Origin: JAGVSZ01 sp963747775
GTDB lineage: Bacteria > Pseudomonadota > Gammaproteobacteria > Burkholderiales > SG8-39
Length of the DNA: 64,000 bases
Reading direction: 5' to 3'
Assembly (NCBI GenBank): GCA_963747775.1
Contig: CAVVGT010000008.1
Span: forward strand, 225,296 to 289,295
The notes under the pieces were generated by a model. That model saw nothing but the letters and a program-made list of their open reading frames with translations, did no database searches and was not told the DNA's origin. The position numbers were made by a program, and so were the translations under genes. Numbering within the stretch: the stretch's first letter is position 1; each line of letters starts with the position of its first letter. Below are positions 1 through 8,466 of the stretch, piece by piece.

Positions 1-324
1 ATCGAGCGGTACCCGAAGTCGACGCGCTCGACTTCGCGCGCGATCAGGCCGTAGCGACACGTAGTCGAGGCCGGCTCCGCCGTACTCCGCGGGGATCGTC
101 GGGCCGAGCAGGCCGAGCGCGCCCATCTCGCGGAAGATCGTCGGATCGGTGCGTCTCGTGGCGGAATGCCTCCAGGACGCGCGGCGCGAGCTTTTCCTGG
201 CAGTACGCGGCTGCCGCGTCGCGCACCATGCGCTCGTCCTCGCTGAGCTGCGTCGTCGAGCAGCAGCGGGTCGTCCCAGACGAACTGCGGCCTTGCGGAC
301 CTTGGCTTTGAGCGGGGCGTTCAT
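1..324 (-). pseudogene. gcdH: Glutaryl-CoA dehydrogenase, 5' part, frame-broken and cut by the window edge
   Basis: This acyl-CoA dehydrogenase family flavoprotein would oxidatively decarboxylate glutaryl-CoA to crotonyl-CoA in lysine, tryptophan or benzoate breakdown. The minus strand starts at an ATG at 324. Three pieces in different frames join into one N-terminus: MVRDAAAAYCQEKLAPRVLE, then LGLLGPTIPAEYGGAGLDYV, then YGLIAREVERVDFGYRS. The last block, with its VERVDFGYRS core, is typical of glutaryl-CoA dehydrogenases rather than other acyl-CoA dehydrogenases. The frame changes near 160 and near 55, so as written the gene is not translatable. Sequencing indels are likely because the joined protein has no missing block. 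It lies 22 bases downstream of a 3-hydroxyacyl-CoA dehydrogenase gene on the same strand, so the two probably form one catabolic operon. Only about 105 of the expected roughly 395 residues are inside the window. Confidence 0.72.
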
Positions 325-346
325 GCGGCGTCTCCGTGCGGGAGGG

Positions 347-1881
347 TCAGTTCTCGGGCGTGAGCAATGATACGCCGAGCCATGCGCGGCGCTTCAGCCA
401 CGGGCTCGGCGCGGTAGCGCGGGTCGCCGTAGAAGCGACTGCAGGCGCTCGAGGATCTCGAGCACGCGTGCCGGCGCCGATCACGTCGCCCCAGGCGAGC
501 GGGCCCGAGCGGATAGCCGAGGCCGAGCGTCACGGCGCGGTCGATGTCGCCGGCGGCGGCGATGCGCTGCTGCACGATGTCGCAGCCGATGTTGACGACG
601 TGCGCGACGACGCGCTGCGCGACGAAGCCCGGCGCTGTCGTGGATCACCGATGACCGGCACGCCGTCGCTCGCGAGGAGGCCGTGCGCGGCGTCGCGCAT
701 CGCCGGCAGCGGTAGCGGGCGTTGTCATGAGCGTGCGGCGGTTGTCGAGGCCGAACAGCCCGTCGACCGCGACCGTGCGCGTGGCGTCGATGCCTTCCGC
801 GATGGCGGCGCTCGTCGCATCCAATCCGAGCGGCGCGACCAAGCACAGCGAATCGGGACGCCGGGCGGTCGCCGTGATCGAGCTGGCCACCGAGCTTCGC
901 GACCGTCGCTGCGAGCCGGTCGTGCAGGCCGTGTCGCGCGACCCAGACCTTCGGGATCGGCACGTCCGGCACGGGCGCGACCGGCATCGAGCGCGCACGA
1001 CCGGCGACGTACTCGTAGAACCCGCGGTTCTCCGATTTGCGCCCGAGACGCCCGGCAACGACGCGCTGCGCGGTAATCGGCGAGGGGCGATAGCGCGGTT
1101 CCTGGTAGTACTGGTCGGTAGATCGATTCCATCACCGGGTGCGAGACGTCCAGCCCGGTGAGGTCGATCAGCTCGAACGGCCCCATGCGAAACCCCGCCT
1201 GATCGCGCAGGCAGCGGTCGATCTCCCAGAACGGGGCGACGCCCTCGCGCAGGCAAGCGCAGCGCCTCCGTGCCGAAGCCGCGGCCCGCATGGTTGACGA
1301 TGAAGCCCGGCGTGTCCTGCGCGCGCACCGGCGTGTGGCCCATGCGCCGCGCAAGCGCGACCAGCGCGTCGCCCACCCACGCCGCGGTCAACAGGCCGTC
1401 GACCACCTCGACGACCTTCATGAGCGGCACCGGATTGAAGAAATGGAAGCCGCCGACGCGTTCGGGATGCTTGCACGCCGCGGCGATCGCGGTGACCTGA
1501 CAGCGACGAGGTGTTGGTGGCGAGCACGCAGTCGGGCGCGACGAACCCCTCGAGGTGCTGGAACAGTTCGCATTTCGCGTCGAGCCGCTCGACGATCGCT
1601 TCGATCACGACCTGGCACTTCGCGAGATGGCCGAGCCCATGCCCGACCTCGAGCAGACCGGCCGCACGGGCCGCCGCGTCGGCGGGCACCTTGCCCTTGT
1701 CCGCGAGCTTCGCGAGCGTGCCGACGACCTGATCCTTCGCCGCGGACGCCGCGTCGGCGCGGCTGTCGTAGAGCACGACGTGAATGCCGGCCTGCGCGGC
1801 GATCTGCGCGACGCCGCGTCCCATCACGCCGGTGCCGACGATGCCGATGGCGAGATCCGGGCGCTGCGGGTCGAGGGGCAT
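347..1881 (-). pseudogene. 3-hydroxyacyl-CoA dehydrogenase (PaaH-like, long form), frame-broken
   Basis: This NAD-dependent enzyme oxidises 3-hydroxyacyl-CoA to 3-ketoacyl-CoA in beta-oxidation or aromatic (phenylacetate-type) degradation. The N-terminus MPLDPQRPDLAIGIVGTGVM carries the Rossmann GxGxMG motif, followed by VVIEAIVERLDAK and LATNTSSLS (substrate and NAD region) and DTPGFIVNHAGRGFGTEAL with the catalytic His region. A second C-terminal 3HCDH domain follows (RMGPFELIDLTGLDV). The true C-terminus appears in another frame as YRPSPWLKRRAWLGVSLLTP, ending at a stop at 347-349. About 511 codons fit the two-domain PaaH-type length. The frame changes at least four times (near 1500, 1250, 1100 and 410). 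The start ATG at 1881 sits right before the conserved Rossmann strand. It is followed within 22 bases by the glutaryl-CoA dehydrogenase gene. The exact substrate is inferred only. Confidence 0.75.
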
Positions 1882-2076
1882 GTGCGCGAGTGGGAGGACG
1901 GCCGCCGTCGATTGTAGCCTGCCGCAAGCGCGCCGATTGACGCCTCCTAAGGTTTTCGGCACTCTCTCTCCGGAGTACGCGCCGGCGAGGAGAGGTCGCC
2001 CGACGGCCCGGTACGCCGCCCCCGTGCGGCGCACCCAGGATCGGCGCGGAAGTTTTTGTCCGTAGGAGGGCGAGCG

Positions 2077-2511
2077 ATGTATAAGCGCATTCTCATGGCG
2101 TACAACGGCACGCGCGAGGGCAAGGCGGCGCTGCTCGCCTGCACCGAGATCGCGGCGTTCGAGCGGGCCGAGACCCACCTGCTCGCGGTCGCGAGCATGC
2201 CGTCGAGCATGTTCCTCACCGAGGGGTTCTTGCCCGAAGAGCTCATCGAGGAGGAGAAGAAGCGCATGCAGGACGTCCTCGGCGAAGGCCTCGCGACCCT
2301 TAAGGAGCGCGGCTACGCGGTCGAGGGCCACCTCGCGGTCGGGGAGCCGGTGGAGGAGATCTGCCGGCTCGCGTCCGAGCTCAAGTGCGACCTCATCGTG
2401 GTCGGCCACAAGCAGAAGCAGTCGTTCGCCGCGCGCTGGTGGCGCGGCTCGGTGGGCGCCACGCTGCTCGACTACGCGCCCTGCAGCGTTCTAGTCGCGA
2501 TGGGCGCTTGA
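2077..2511 (+). CDS. Universal stress protein (UspA family)
   Basis: A 144-residue single-domain cytoplasmic UspA-fold protein. These bind ATP or AMP and modulate stress survival; the exact target is unknown. MYKRILMAYNGTREGKAALL gives the first strand and helix. The C-terminal region DLIVVGHKQKQSF then WRGSVGATLLDYAPCSVLV corresponds to the nucleotide loop. The usual GxxGx9GS pattern is altered: the second glycine is missing (GHKQKQ) although the downstream GS is kept, so ATP binding may be weakened. The ATG at 2077 is chosen because a strong TAGGAGGG Shine-Dalgarno lies 7-8 bases before it. A TTG 21 bases upstream is less likely. The TGA overlaps the presumed TTG start of the acyl-CoA ligase gene, implying translational coupling. 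It is divergent from the fatty-acid dehydrogenase operon on its left. Confidence 0.85.
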   Translation: MYKRILMAYNGTREGKAALLACTEIAAFERAETHLLAVASMPSSMFLTEGFLPEELIEEEKKRMQDVLGEGLATLKERGYAVEGHLAVGEPVEEICRLASELKCDLIVVGHKQKQSFAARWWRGSVGATLLDYAPCSVLVAMGA

Positions 2512-4064
2512 GCGGGGGCGGCGCGCGCGCCCGGCTCGCGCAGCCGCTCGAGCCGCCGCCGCGCGTCGATGACCTTGCATCGCGCGGCGCGCTGCGGCAT
2601 CCCGACGCGCCCGCGGTGATCGCGCCCGACGCGGCGCTCACCTATCGCGAGTTCGCGGCCGCCGTCGACAGCGGCGCAGCGCTGCTTCGCGGCCTCGGGG
2701 TGCGCGGTGGCGACCGCGTACTGGTCGTCAACGAGAACTGCGCGGCGGCGCTGGTCCTGGCGCTGGCGACGACCCGCATCGCGGCCTGGCCGGTCCTCGT
2801 GAACGCGCGGCTCTCCGCCCGGGAGATCGAGGCGATCACCGCGCATTGCACGCCGCGGCGGATGCTGTTTACCACTGCGGCTTCGCGCGACGCGACCTCG
2901 CATGCCGAGCGCGCGGGCGCGGCAGCGCTGGCGTTGCAGGGCGTCGCCGGCATTGCGGCCGCCCCGGTCGACGGGGCCGCCGTCGCGGAACCGGTCGAGG
3001 ACGATCCCGCACGCCAGGTCGCGGCCTTGGTCTACACCACCGGAACCACCGGCGCGCCGAAGGGCGTCATGCTCTCCCACCGGAACCTGCTGTTCGCCGC
3101 GGTCTCCGGTGCGACGCTCCGGCGCCTCGGTCCCGACGATCGCGTCTACGTGGCGTTGCCGATCTCCCACATTTTCGGCCTCGCATCGGGCTGCATGGGA
3201 AGCCTGCTCGCCGGCGCGGCGCTGCATCTCGTCCCGCGCTTCACGCCGGAGGGCCTCGCCGACGCGCTCGAGCACGACGGCATCACGGTGCTGCCGGGAG
3301 TTCCGGCGATGTACACGCGGCTGCTCGAACACGCGCGGCGCACCGGCCGCGCGATCCGCGCGCCGCGGTTGAGGTTCGCGTACGCGGGTGGCGCGCCCCT
3401 CGATCCTGCGCTCAAGGTCGAGGCGGAGGGCGTGCTCGAGCAGCGGTTGCACAACGGCTATGGCCTGACCGAAACCTCGCCGACCATTTCGTCGACCCGC
3501 ATCGAGGCGCCGCGCGCCGATCTCTCGGTCGGTCCGCCCGTCCCGGGAATCGAGCTGCGCCTGGTCGGCGCCGACGGTCGCGTGGTGCCGGGCGGCGCGG
3601 TTGGCGAGCTGCACGTGCGCGGACCGAATGTCATGCTCGGCTACCACCGCGATCCGGCGATGACCGCGCAGGTGATCGATCGCGAAGGCTGGTTCAACAC
3701 GGGTGACCTCGCGCGGCAGGACGTCGACGGGAGTCTCTTCATCGTCGGACGGACCAAGGAGTTGATCATCCGCTCCGGCTTCAATGTCTATCCCGCCGAA
3801 GTCGAAGGCGTGCTCGGCCAGCACCCGGCCGTCGCACAGACTGCGGTGGTGGGGCGCACGGTGCCCGGCAACGAGGAGGTGGTCGCGTTCGTCGAGCTGC
3901 GCGCAGGCGCCGCCGCGGCACCGGCGGAGCTGCACGCTTTCGCCGCCGCGCGGCTCGCGCCCTACAAAGTACCCGCCGAGATCGTCGTGATGTCCGCGCT
4001 GCCGGCGTCGGCCACCGGCAAGGTGCTGAAGGCGAAGCTGCGGAAACTCGCGCAGGTCACTTGA
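2508..4064 (+). CDS. Class I adenylate-forming acyl-CoA ligase (AMP-dependent synthetase)
   Basis: About 518 residues. The enzyme activates a carboxylic acid with ATP to an acyl-AMP and transfers it to CoA. Visible motifs in order: the P-loop-like A3 motif VYTTGTTGAPKGVMLSH, the A5 motif NGYGLTETSPTIS, the A7/A8 region GWFNTGDLARQDVDGS with GRTKELIIRSGFNVYPAEVE, and the catalytic C-terminal lysine in LPASATGKVLKAKLR. The layout fits long-chain or aromatic acyl-CoA ligases, but the substrate cannot be read from sequence. A TTG at 2508 overlapping the stress-protein stop is the most plausible start; there is no in-frame ATG nearby before the conserved LTYREFAAAV block. The frame stays open further upstream but only antiparallel to the usp gene. 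The stop overlaps the convergent DUF748 gene by 8 bases. It may work with the adjacent beta-oxidation genes. Confidence 0.85.
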   Translation: MSGGGARARLAQPLEPPPRVDDLASRGALRHPDAPAVIAPDAALTYREFAAAVDSGAALLRGLGVRGGDRVLVVNENCAAALVLALATTRIAAWPVLVNARLSAREIEAITAHCTPRRMLFTTAASRDATSHAERAGAAALALQGVAGIAAAPVDGAAVAEPVEDDPARQVAALVYTTGTTGAPKGVMLSHRNLLFAAVSGATLRRLGPDDRVYVALPISHIFGLASGCMGSLLAGAALHLVPRFTPEGLADALEHDGITVLPGVPAMYTRLLEHARRTGRAIRAPRLRFAYAGGAPLDPALKVEAEGVLEQRLHNGYGLTETSPTISSTRIEAPRADLSVGPPVPGIELRLVGADGRVVPGGAVGELHVRGPNVMLGYHRDPAMTAQVIDREGWFNTGDLARQDVDGSLFIVGRTKELIIRSGFNVYPAEVEGVLGQHPAVAQTAVVGRTVPGNEEVVAFVELRAGAAAAPAELHAFAAARLAPYKVPAEIVVMSALPASATGKVLKAKLRKLAQVT

Positions 4065-7000
4065 CCGCGAAATCGGCGCGCGTCGGCTTGCCCTTGTCCT
4101 TGATGCCTTCGGCCGTGAGCTTCGGGGCGACGATGAACACGCGCTCGGCCGGCACCTTGCCTTCAGTCACGATCCATTCCTTCGCGACCTGCGAGCGCGC
4201 GTTGGCAAGCACGCGGAGATCCTCGTCGGTGACCTGGGCGTTCGTGAGCATCAGGGTCTCCATCTCCGGCACCGGCAGGTCCTTCGCGATCCCGATGACG
4301 TTGCGCGGCTTCGGGAATTTCTCGTCGCCATACGCGCGGCGCAGGTACTTCTCGTACTCCGCGCTTTCCACGGTGACGGCGTCGGCCGAAGCAGGCGCCT
4401 TGCCTTCGCGCCGGAGATCGTCGAATTTCTGTGCCTTCACCTTGCGCTCGATCGATGTGCGCTTGAGCCCCTCCCGGTCGACCCCGGGGTCGACGCGACC
4501 GGCGACGTCGAGCTTCAACCCGGGGCGCTCGGCGAGCGCTTTGGTGAGGTGCTTCAGCTTGCCGACATCCTCGCCGTCGAGCGCGGCCGAGCCGGGCGCG
4601 AACTCGAGGTAGGCGAGCTCCTCGCCGCCGCCGAACGCCGCCCCGAGCAGCGCGAAGGGCGCGGTGACCGCCTTGACGATGAGGTTGCCGATCACCTGGA
4701 AGACGATCCCGATGACGCTGAACTGCGGGTCGTCGAGCGAGCCGGAGATCGGCAGGTTCACGTCGATCACGCCGTTGCGGTCCTTGAGCAGCGCGACCGC
4801 GAGGGTGACGGGAAGCTTCGTGGCGGTGGGGCTCTCCACCTTCTCGCCGAAGGTGAGCTGGTCGAGATAGATGTTGTTCTCCGCCGCGAGCTTGCGGTTC
4901 TCGACGAGGTACTTCACGGTCACCGAGAGCTTGCCGCGCTCGATGCCGTAGCCGGCGTACTTGATCGAGTAGGGCGACATCGGCGGTAGCTCGATGTCCT
5001 TCGCGCTCGCTTTGATGTCGAGGAAGAGATCGGCGGCGAGCGCGTTCACGCGCCCGAGGATCTCGACCGGCGCGGCGTTGTCGATCTTGGCCCGCAGCTC
5101 CACGTCTCCCGCCTTCTCGGGCGTCATCTCCGTCACCGCACCGCCGACGCCGGTCAGGTTCGCGGTGTAGTTCGGCTTGATGAAGAAGTCGCTGAAGTTG
5201 ACGTTGCCGCCCTGCAGCGTGATCTTGCCCATGCGAATGTTCGACGGGAGCAGGGCGACGGGCGTCCCGGCCGGCGGCTTGGCCGCCGGCGCGGCCGGCT
5301 TCTCGGCGGGCGGCGCGTCGGGGGCCGCCGCGGCGCCGGGCGGCTGCGCGAGGTCCTGCAAATTCAACCGCCCTTGCGCCGAGAGGATGATGCGCGCGTA
5401 GAAATCGGCGAGCGCGATCTCGTCGAGCGCAACCTTGAGCGGCTCGAGATTGAAGTCGATCGCACCGAGCGAGAGCGACTTCCACTTCACGAGGTCCTGC
5501 GTGGTCGGCTTGTCCACCGAGGCGAAGTCGGTGAGGCCGAAGTCGCCCTTGTAGGACGCCTTGATCGCGCCGCCCGCGGGCATCTCGAACGCGGCCAGGC
5601 CCTTCGCCGAGACGGCGCCCGAGGTGATCGCGAGGTTGACCTTGTCGTCGATGTAGCGCTGCGCCGGCGTGATGGCGATGGTCCGTGCATCGACCCGCAG
5701 GCTGCCCGATAGGGGGACCAGCGTGAGCGGGCCGTTCGCCGCGAGCGTCCCGGTCTTGTCGATCGTGGCCCGGAGATTGACGGTGCCGCGCTGACCCTTC
5801 GCGGTCGACAGCTTCTCCGCCTTCAGCTGGATCGGGGCCACGCTGATCCGGAGCGGGTCGCCGATGGCGAAATCCTCGAACGCGACCGAGCCGCGATCGA
5901 GCGAGAGCTCGCCAAGGTCGATACGCCAGGGCTGCGCGGTCGGCGCGGCCGCAGCCGGCGCGCGATCGGGCCTTTGCGGGGCTTCGCTCTTGCCGGCGCG
6001 CGCGATGCGCTCGACGTTTAGCCGGCCGTCCTTCTCGCGGCGCAGGGTCGCGGCGGCCTCGCGCACCGCGATCTGCCCGAGGTTCGCGGTCTGTGTGGCG
6101 AGATCGGCGCCCGCGCCCTTGACCTCGACCGATGCGATGCGGACGAGGGGCTCCTTCTCGCCCGGCAGGCGGGCCCGGAGGCCCTTCAGCGCGAGCGCGA
6201 GATCGGAGACCTTGAGGTCGTGCTTCTCCATTGCCAGGTCGGAAGCCCACTTGAAGGCGAGCCCCAGGTCGAGTTGGCCGTCCTCGAGCTCGAGTTCGGC
6301 CGCCTGCTTGACGTACGGCTGATAGCGCTTGAGCTGGACGCCGGCGACGTCGACCCGGCCGTCGACGGTCGGCGGATCGGCGACGACGCCGGCGGCGAGC
6401 TTCGCCGTTTCGGCGGCGTCGGTGCGCGTCGACACGCTCCATTCGGAGCGCTTGCCTTTCCCGCTGTCGATGTCGCGTGCCTCGACTTGCAGCGCGTCGA
6501 GGGTCGTTTCGAACGCGGGTGCCGTGGTCTCGTCGGTAAACCGCACTTTGCCGGACTTGAGCGCGAGGAGGGCAACTTTGAGCGGCAGCGCGGCGGCGCC
6601 CGTTTCTCTGCGTGCCTCTTGCTGCGTTTCCGCGCCGGCCGCGGCGACCCCACCGATCCGCTCGAGGTTGATCGCGCCGGACTTGTCGCGCCGCACGTGG
6701 ACCTCGGGCGCCTCGAGCTCGATCGCCTTCAGGTCGACGGCCGGAGCGAGCGCATCGACCTCGTTGATCTCGATCCCGAGGCGCTGCCAGGCGAGCATGG
6801 GCCGATCCTCGAGGTCGAGAACGTTCACCCGCTTCACCGCGGTCGCGCCGCGCACCTTTATCTTCGGCGACTTGCCGTCGGGCTGCTCAAAGGCGACGAC
6901 GAGCCGGGTATCGAGGAGGGCCGATTTCACCTTGCTGCGCAGCTTGAAGGGCAGGTACTCCACCAGCCGCGTGAGGTCGAAGTCATCGAGGTTGACGTCC

Positions 7001-7698
7001 ACGGTGGTCACGCGGTTCTCGTGGAAAGGCCGGGTTTCGCCCTTCACGCCGAGCGATGCGCCGTTCACTTTTGCGACCAGCTCGGGCGCGACCGTCACCT
7101 CGACGTCCGCCTGCAGGCTGGAGACGAACGGAATCCCGACCCGCAGGCCTGCGATCTCGTGCTTCTCCTTTGCCGCCCGGTCGTCGAAGTCGACGCGGCC
7201 GTCCAGGAGCTGGATGTTGAAGACGGCGAACTTCGGCGGCGGGCCCTCGCTCTTTGGCTGCGCGAGCGCCTCATCGACGAGGTCCTGGAAGTTGTAGGTC
7301 CGGTCGGCGTTCCGCACCACGCGCACGTGCGGCTTGGTGAGCTTCACTTCGTCGACCACAGGCGCGAGCCGGAAGATCGAGGTCCAGGCCGCGTTGACGT
7401 ACAGCTCCTCGAAGGTGACGAACAGCGCATCGCCCGATCGTTCGTGCGCGGCGAAGCCCCGCACCGTGACCGAAGGCGCGAAGGGATTCATGCGCACTGC
7501 CTCTACGGTGACCGTCCGATGCAATGCCTTGGACAGCTCTTGCTCGAGCTGCGATTTCACGATCGGCGGGAGAACGAGGAAGCCGACCAGCACAAAGAGC
7601 ACGAGGAGGCCGAGAACCCACCAGAGAATCTTGCGGGCGCGTGGCGTTCTGGCGAGCCCGGCAACGCGCGTCGCGGCGGAGGACACGGAGGCGTTCAT
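4057..7698 (-). CDS. DUF748 / AsmA-like inner-membrane-anchored envelope protein
   Basis: A 1213-residue protein of the DUF748 family, related to AsmA-like proteins that bridge or act in the periplasm on lipid and outer-membrane homeostasis. One N-terminal transmembrane helix (about residues 25-48, KILWWVLGLLVLFVLVGFLV) is followed by the family start block KSQLEQELSKALHRTVTVEA. The long periplasmic body is rich in beta strands, with repeated AsmA-type blocks and an Ala/Pro linker near residue 800 (APDAPPAEKPAAPAAKPPAG). The C-terminal part has an OmpA-like start (YLEFAPGSAALDGEDVGKL). Full length and uninterrupted, in contrast to the genes to its left. Lipid transport is inferred from family relatives only. 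It overlaps the acyl-CoA ligase gene tail to tail. An IS200-like element sits directly upstream of its start, between it and the divergent pxpB gene. Confidence 0.85.
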   Translation of the reverse strand: MNASVSSAATRVAGLARTPRARKILWWVLGLLVLFVLVGFLVLPPIVKSQLEQELSKALHRTVTVEAVRMNPFAPSVTVRGFAAHERSGDALFVTFEELYVNAAWTSIFRLAPVVDEVKLTKPHVRVVRNADRTYNFQDLVDEALAQPKSEGPPPKFAVFNIQLLDGRVDFDDRAAKEKHEIAGLRVGIPFVSSLQADVEVTVAPELVAKVNGASLGVKGETRPFHENRVTTVDVNLDDFDLTRLVEYLPFKLRSKVKSALLDTRLVVAFEQPDGKSPKIKVRGATAVKRVNVLDLEDRPMLAWQRLGIEINEVDALAPAVDLKAIELEAPEVHVRRDKSGAINLERIGGVAAAGAETQQEARRETGAAALPLKVALLALKSGKVRFTDETTAPAFETTLDALQVEARDIDSGKGKRSEWSVSTRTDAAETAKLAAGVVADPPTVDGRVDVAGVQLKRYQPYVKQAAELELEDGQLDLGLAFKWASDLAMEKHDLKVSDLALALKGLRARLPGEKEPLVRIASVEVKGAGADLATQTANLGQIAVREAAATLRREKDGRLNVERIARAGKSEAPQRPDRAPAAAAPTAQPWRIDLGELSLDRGSVAFEDFAIGDPLRISVAPIQLKAEKLSTAKGQRGTVNLRATIDKTGTLAANGPLTLVPLSGSLRVDARTIAITPAQRYIDDKVNLAITSGAVSAKGLAAFEMPAGGAIKASYKGDFGLTDFASVDKPTTQDLVKWKSLSLGAIDFNLEPLKVALDEIALADFYARIILSAQGRLNLQDLAQPPGAAAAPDAPPAEKPAAPAAKPPAGTPVALLPSNIRMGKITLQGGNVNFSDFFIKPNYTANLTGVGGAVTEMTPEKAGDVELRAKIDNAAPVEILGRVNALAADLFLDIKASAKDIELPPMSPYSIKYAGYGIERGKLSVTVKYLVENRKLAAENNIYLDQLTFGEKVESPTATKLPVTLAVALLKDRNGVIDVNLPISGSLDDPQFSVIGIVFQVIGNLIVKAVTAPFALLGAAFGGGEELAYLEFAPGSAALDGEDVGKLKHLTKALAERPGLKLDVAGRVDPGVDREGLKRTSIERKVKAQKFDDLRREGKAPASADAVTVESAEYEKYLRRAYGDEKFPKPRNVIGIAKDLPVPEMETLMLTNAQVTDEDLRVLANARSQVAKEWIVTEGKVPAERVFIVAPKLTAEGIKDKGKPTRADFAVK

Positions 7699-7740
7699 CT
7701 GAGGGCTTCTGGGATAGCGGGGCTCGATAAGAGTAAATAT

Positions 7741-7840
7741 CCCCCGGCAAAGCCGGGGGCCTTAATGTGTGAGCCGCTCAAAGCGGCTTGGACGGGCCGC
7801 TCACGCGGCCCGCGCTCTTTGAGCCACCTGAAGGTGGCTC
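7741..7840. repeat. Array of four hairpins at one end of the IS200-like element
   Basis: Four consecutive perfect stems: 7741-7748 with 7752-7759 (8 bp, loop AAA); 7772-7778 with 7782-7788 (7 bp, loop CAA); 7794-7800 with 7805-7811 (7 bp, loop TCAC); 7821-7829 with 7832-7840 (9 bp, tight loop). They follow the transposase stop codon. One or more probably form the imperfect palindrome bound by TnpA, and they could also end transcription. Confidence 0.8.
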
Positions 7841-7842
7841 CC

Positions 7843-8274
7843 CTACTGCCAAAGCTTCAGCTGATCCAACCGCTTGTCCTCTTCTTCTTGATTTCGGATG
7901 TACTCCCGGATCAGCGCTTCGTCGCGGCCCACCGTGGACACAAAATATCCCCGGGCCCAGAAGTTCTGTCCGACGAAGTTGCGCTTCCTCTCCCCGTACA
8001 CCCGCGCCAGATGAATCGCGCTCTTCCCCTTGATGTACCCGATGACCTGCGAGACCGCGTACTTCGGCGGGATCGCAATCATCATGTGCACGTGATCGGA
8101 CATCAAATGCCCCTCCTCGATCCGGCTCTCCTTCTGTCCCGCCAGCCGGCGGAAGACTTCTCCCAGGTGCGCGCGCAGCTGCCCATACAGCGCCTTCCTG
8201 CGGTACTTGGGGATGAAGATCACGTGATATTTGCACTCCCACTTCGTGTGACTTAGGCTTTCATACTCGTCCAT
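7843..8274 (-). CDS. tnpA: IS200/IS605-family Y1 transposase TnpA
   Basis: A 143-residue HUH single-strand transposase. The HUH motif is seen in LMSDHVHMMIAIPPKYAV and the catalytic tyrosine in the helix SQVIGYIKGKSAIHLARVYG. The N-terminal block SHTKWECKYHVIFIPKYRRK and the C-terminal FWARGYFVSTVGRDEALIRE are also standard for the family. Length and ends match complete members, so the gene looks functional. The start ATG at 8274 precedes MDEYESLSHTKW, the usual start; an upstream in-frame extension lacks family similarity. The stop is followed immediately by a series of hairpins that form the element end. No tnpB/RNA-guided nuclease gene accompanies it. Confidence 0.93.
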   Translation of the reverse strand: MDEYESLSHTKWECKYHVIFIPKYRRKALYGQLRAHLGEVFRRLAGQKESRIEEGHLMSDHVHMMIAIPPKYAVSQVIGYIKGKSAIHLARVYGERKRNFVGQNFWARGYFVSTVGRDEALIREYIRNQEEEDKRLDQLKLWQ

Positions 8275-8365
8275 CCGCGGAACTCCCTTTCGTGTGCTTG
8301 GCGGCTCACGATTGGCAGTTTCCGCGGGCGGGCGGACTCCTTCAAATGTCAAACTTCTACTGCCT

Positions 8366-8382
8366 CCCCGGCAGAGCCGGGG
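8366..8382. repeat. Hairpin at the other end of the IS200-like element
   Basis: A 7-bp stem CCCCGGC/GCCGGGG with loop AGA, nearly identical to the outermost hairpin at 7741-7759. The match between the two ends supports them as the left and right end structures of the element. Confidence 0.7.
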
Positions 8383-8466
8383 GGCCTCCCTTGGTAGCTA
8401 GCAGGGACTCGGGCCGGGCGTCACGGCGCGCGAATGCCGCGCCGTGGGCCGTGGCAAGATGGTGCG

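Larger units (their letters stand above)
7738..8390 (-). mobile_element. IS200/IS605-family insertion sequence (tnpA only) with hairpin-rich ends
   Basis: A compact element with a single Y1 transposase gene on the minus strand and no accessory tnpB. Near-matching hairpins occur at the two outer edges: CCCCGGC / GCCGGGG with a 3-base A-rich loop at 7741-7759 and again at 8366-8382. Further hairpins lie just inside the end following the tnpA stop. Subterminal hairpins recognised as single strands are the hallmark of this family, which moves without terminal inverted repeats or target duplication. The exact cleavage sites cannot be fixed from this one copy, so the boundaries are approximate. It separates the DUF748 gene from the pxp operon and interrupts no recognisable gene. 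Confidence 0.75.

Noticed and set aside
336..1076. Plus-strand frame of 246 codons at the left end
   Set aside because: The minus strand carries a recognisable dehydrogenase; the plus-strand product is Arg-rich noise.
6220..8256. Open frame of 678 codons antisense to the DUF748 gene and the transposase
   Set aside because: It crosses two real genes on the other strand and has no protein-like features.
7843..8274. REP-associated (RAYT-type) transposase instead of IS200/IS605
   Set aside because: The N- and C-terminal blocks match IS200-like TnpA proteins, and no scattered REP copies are seen in the window.
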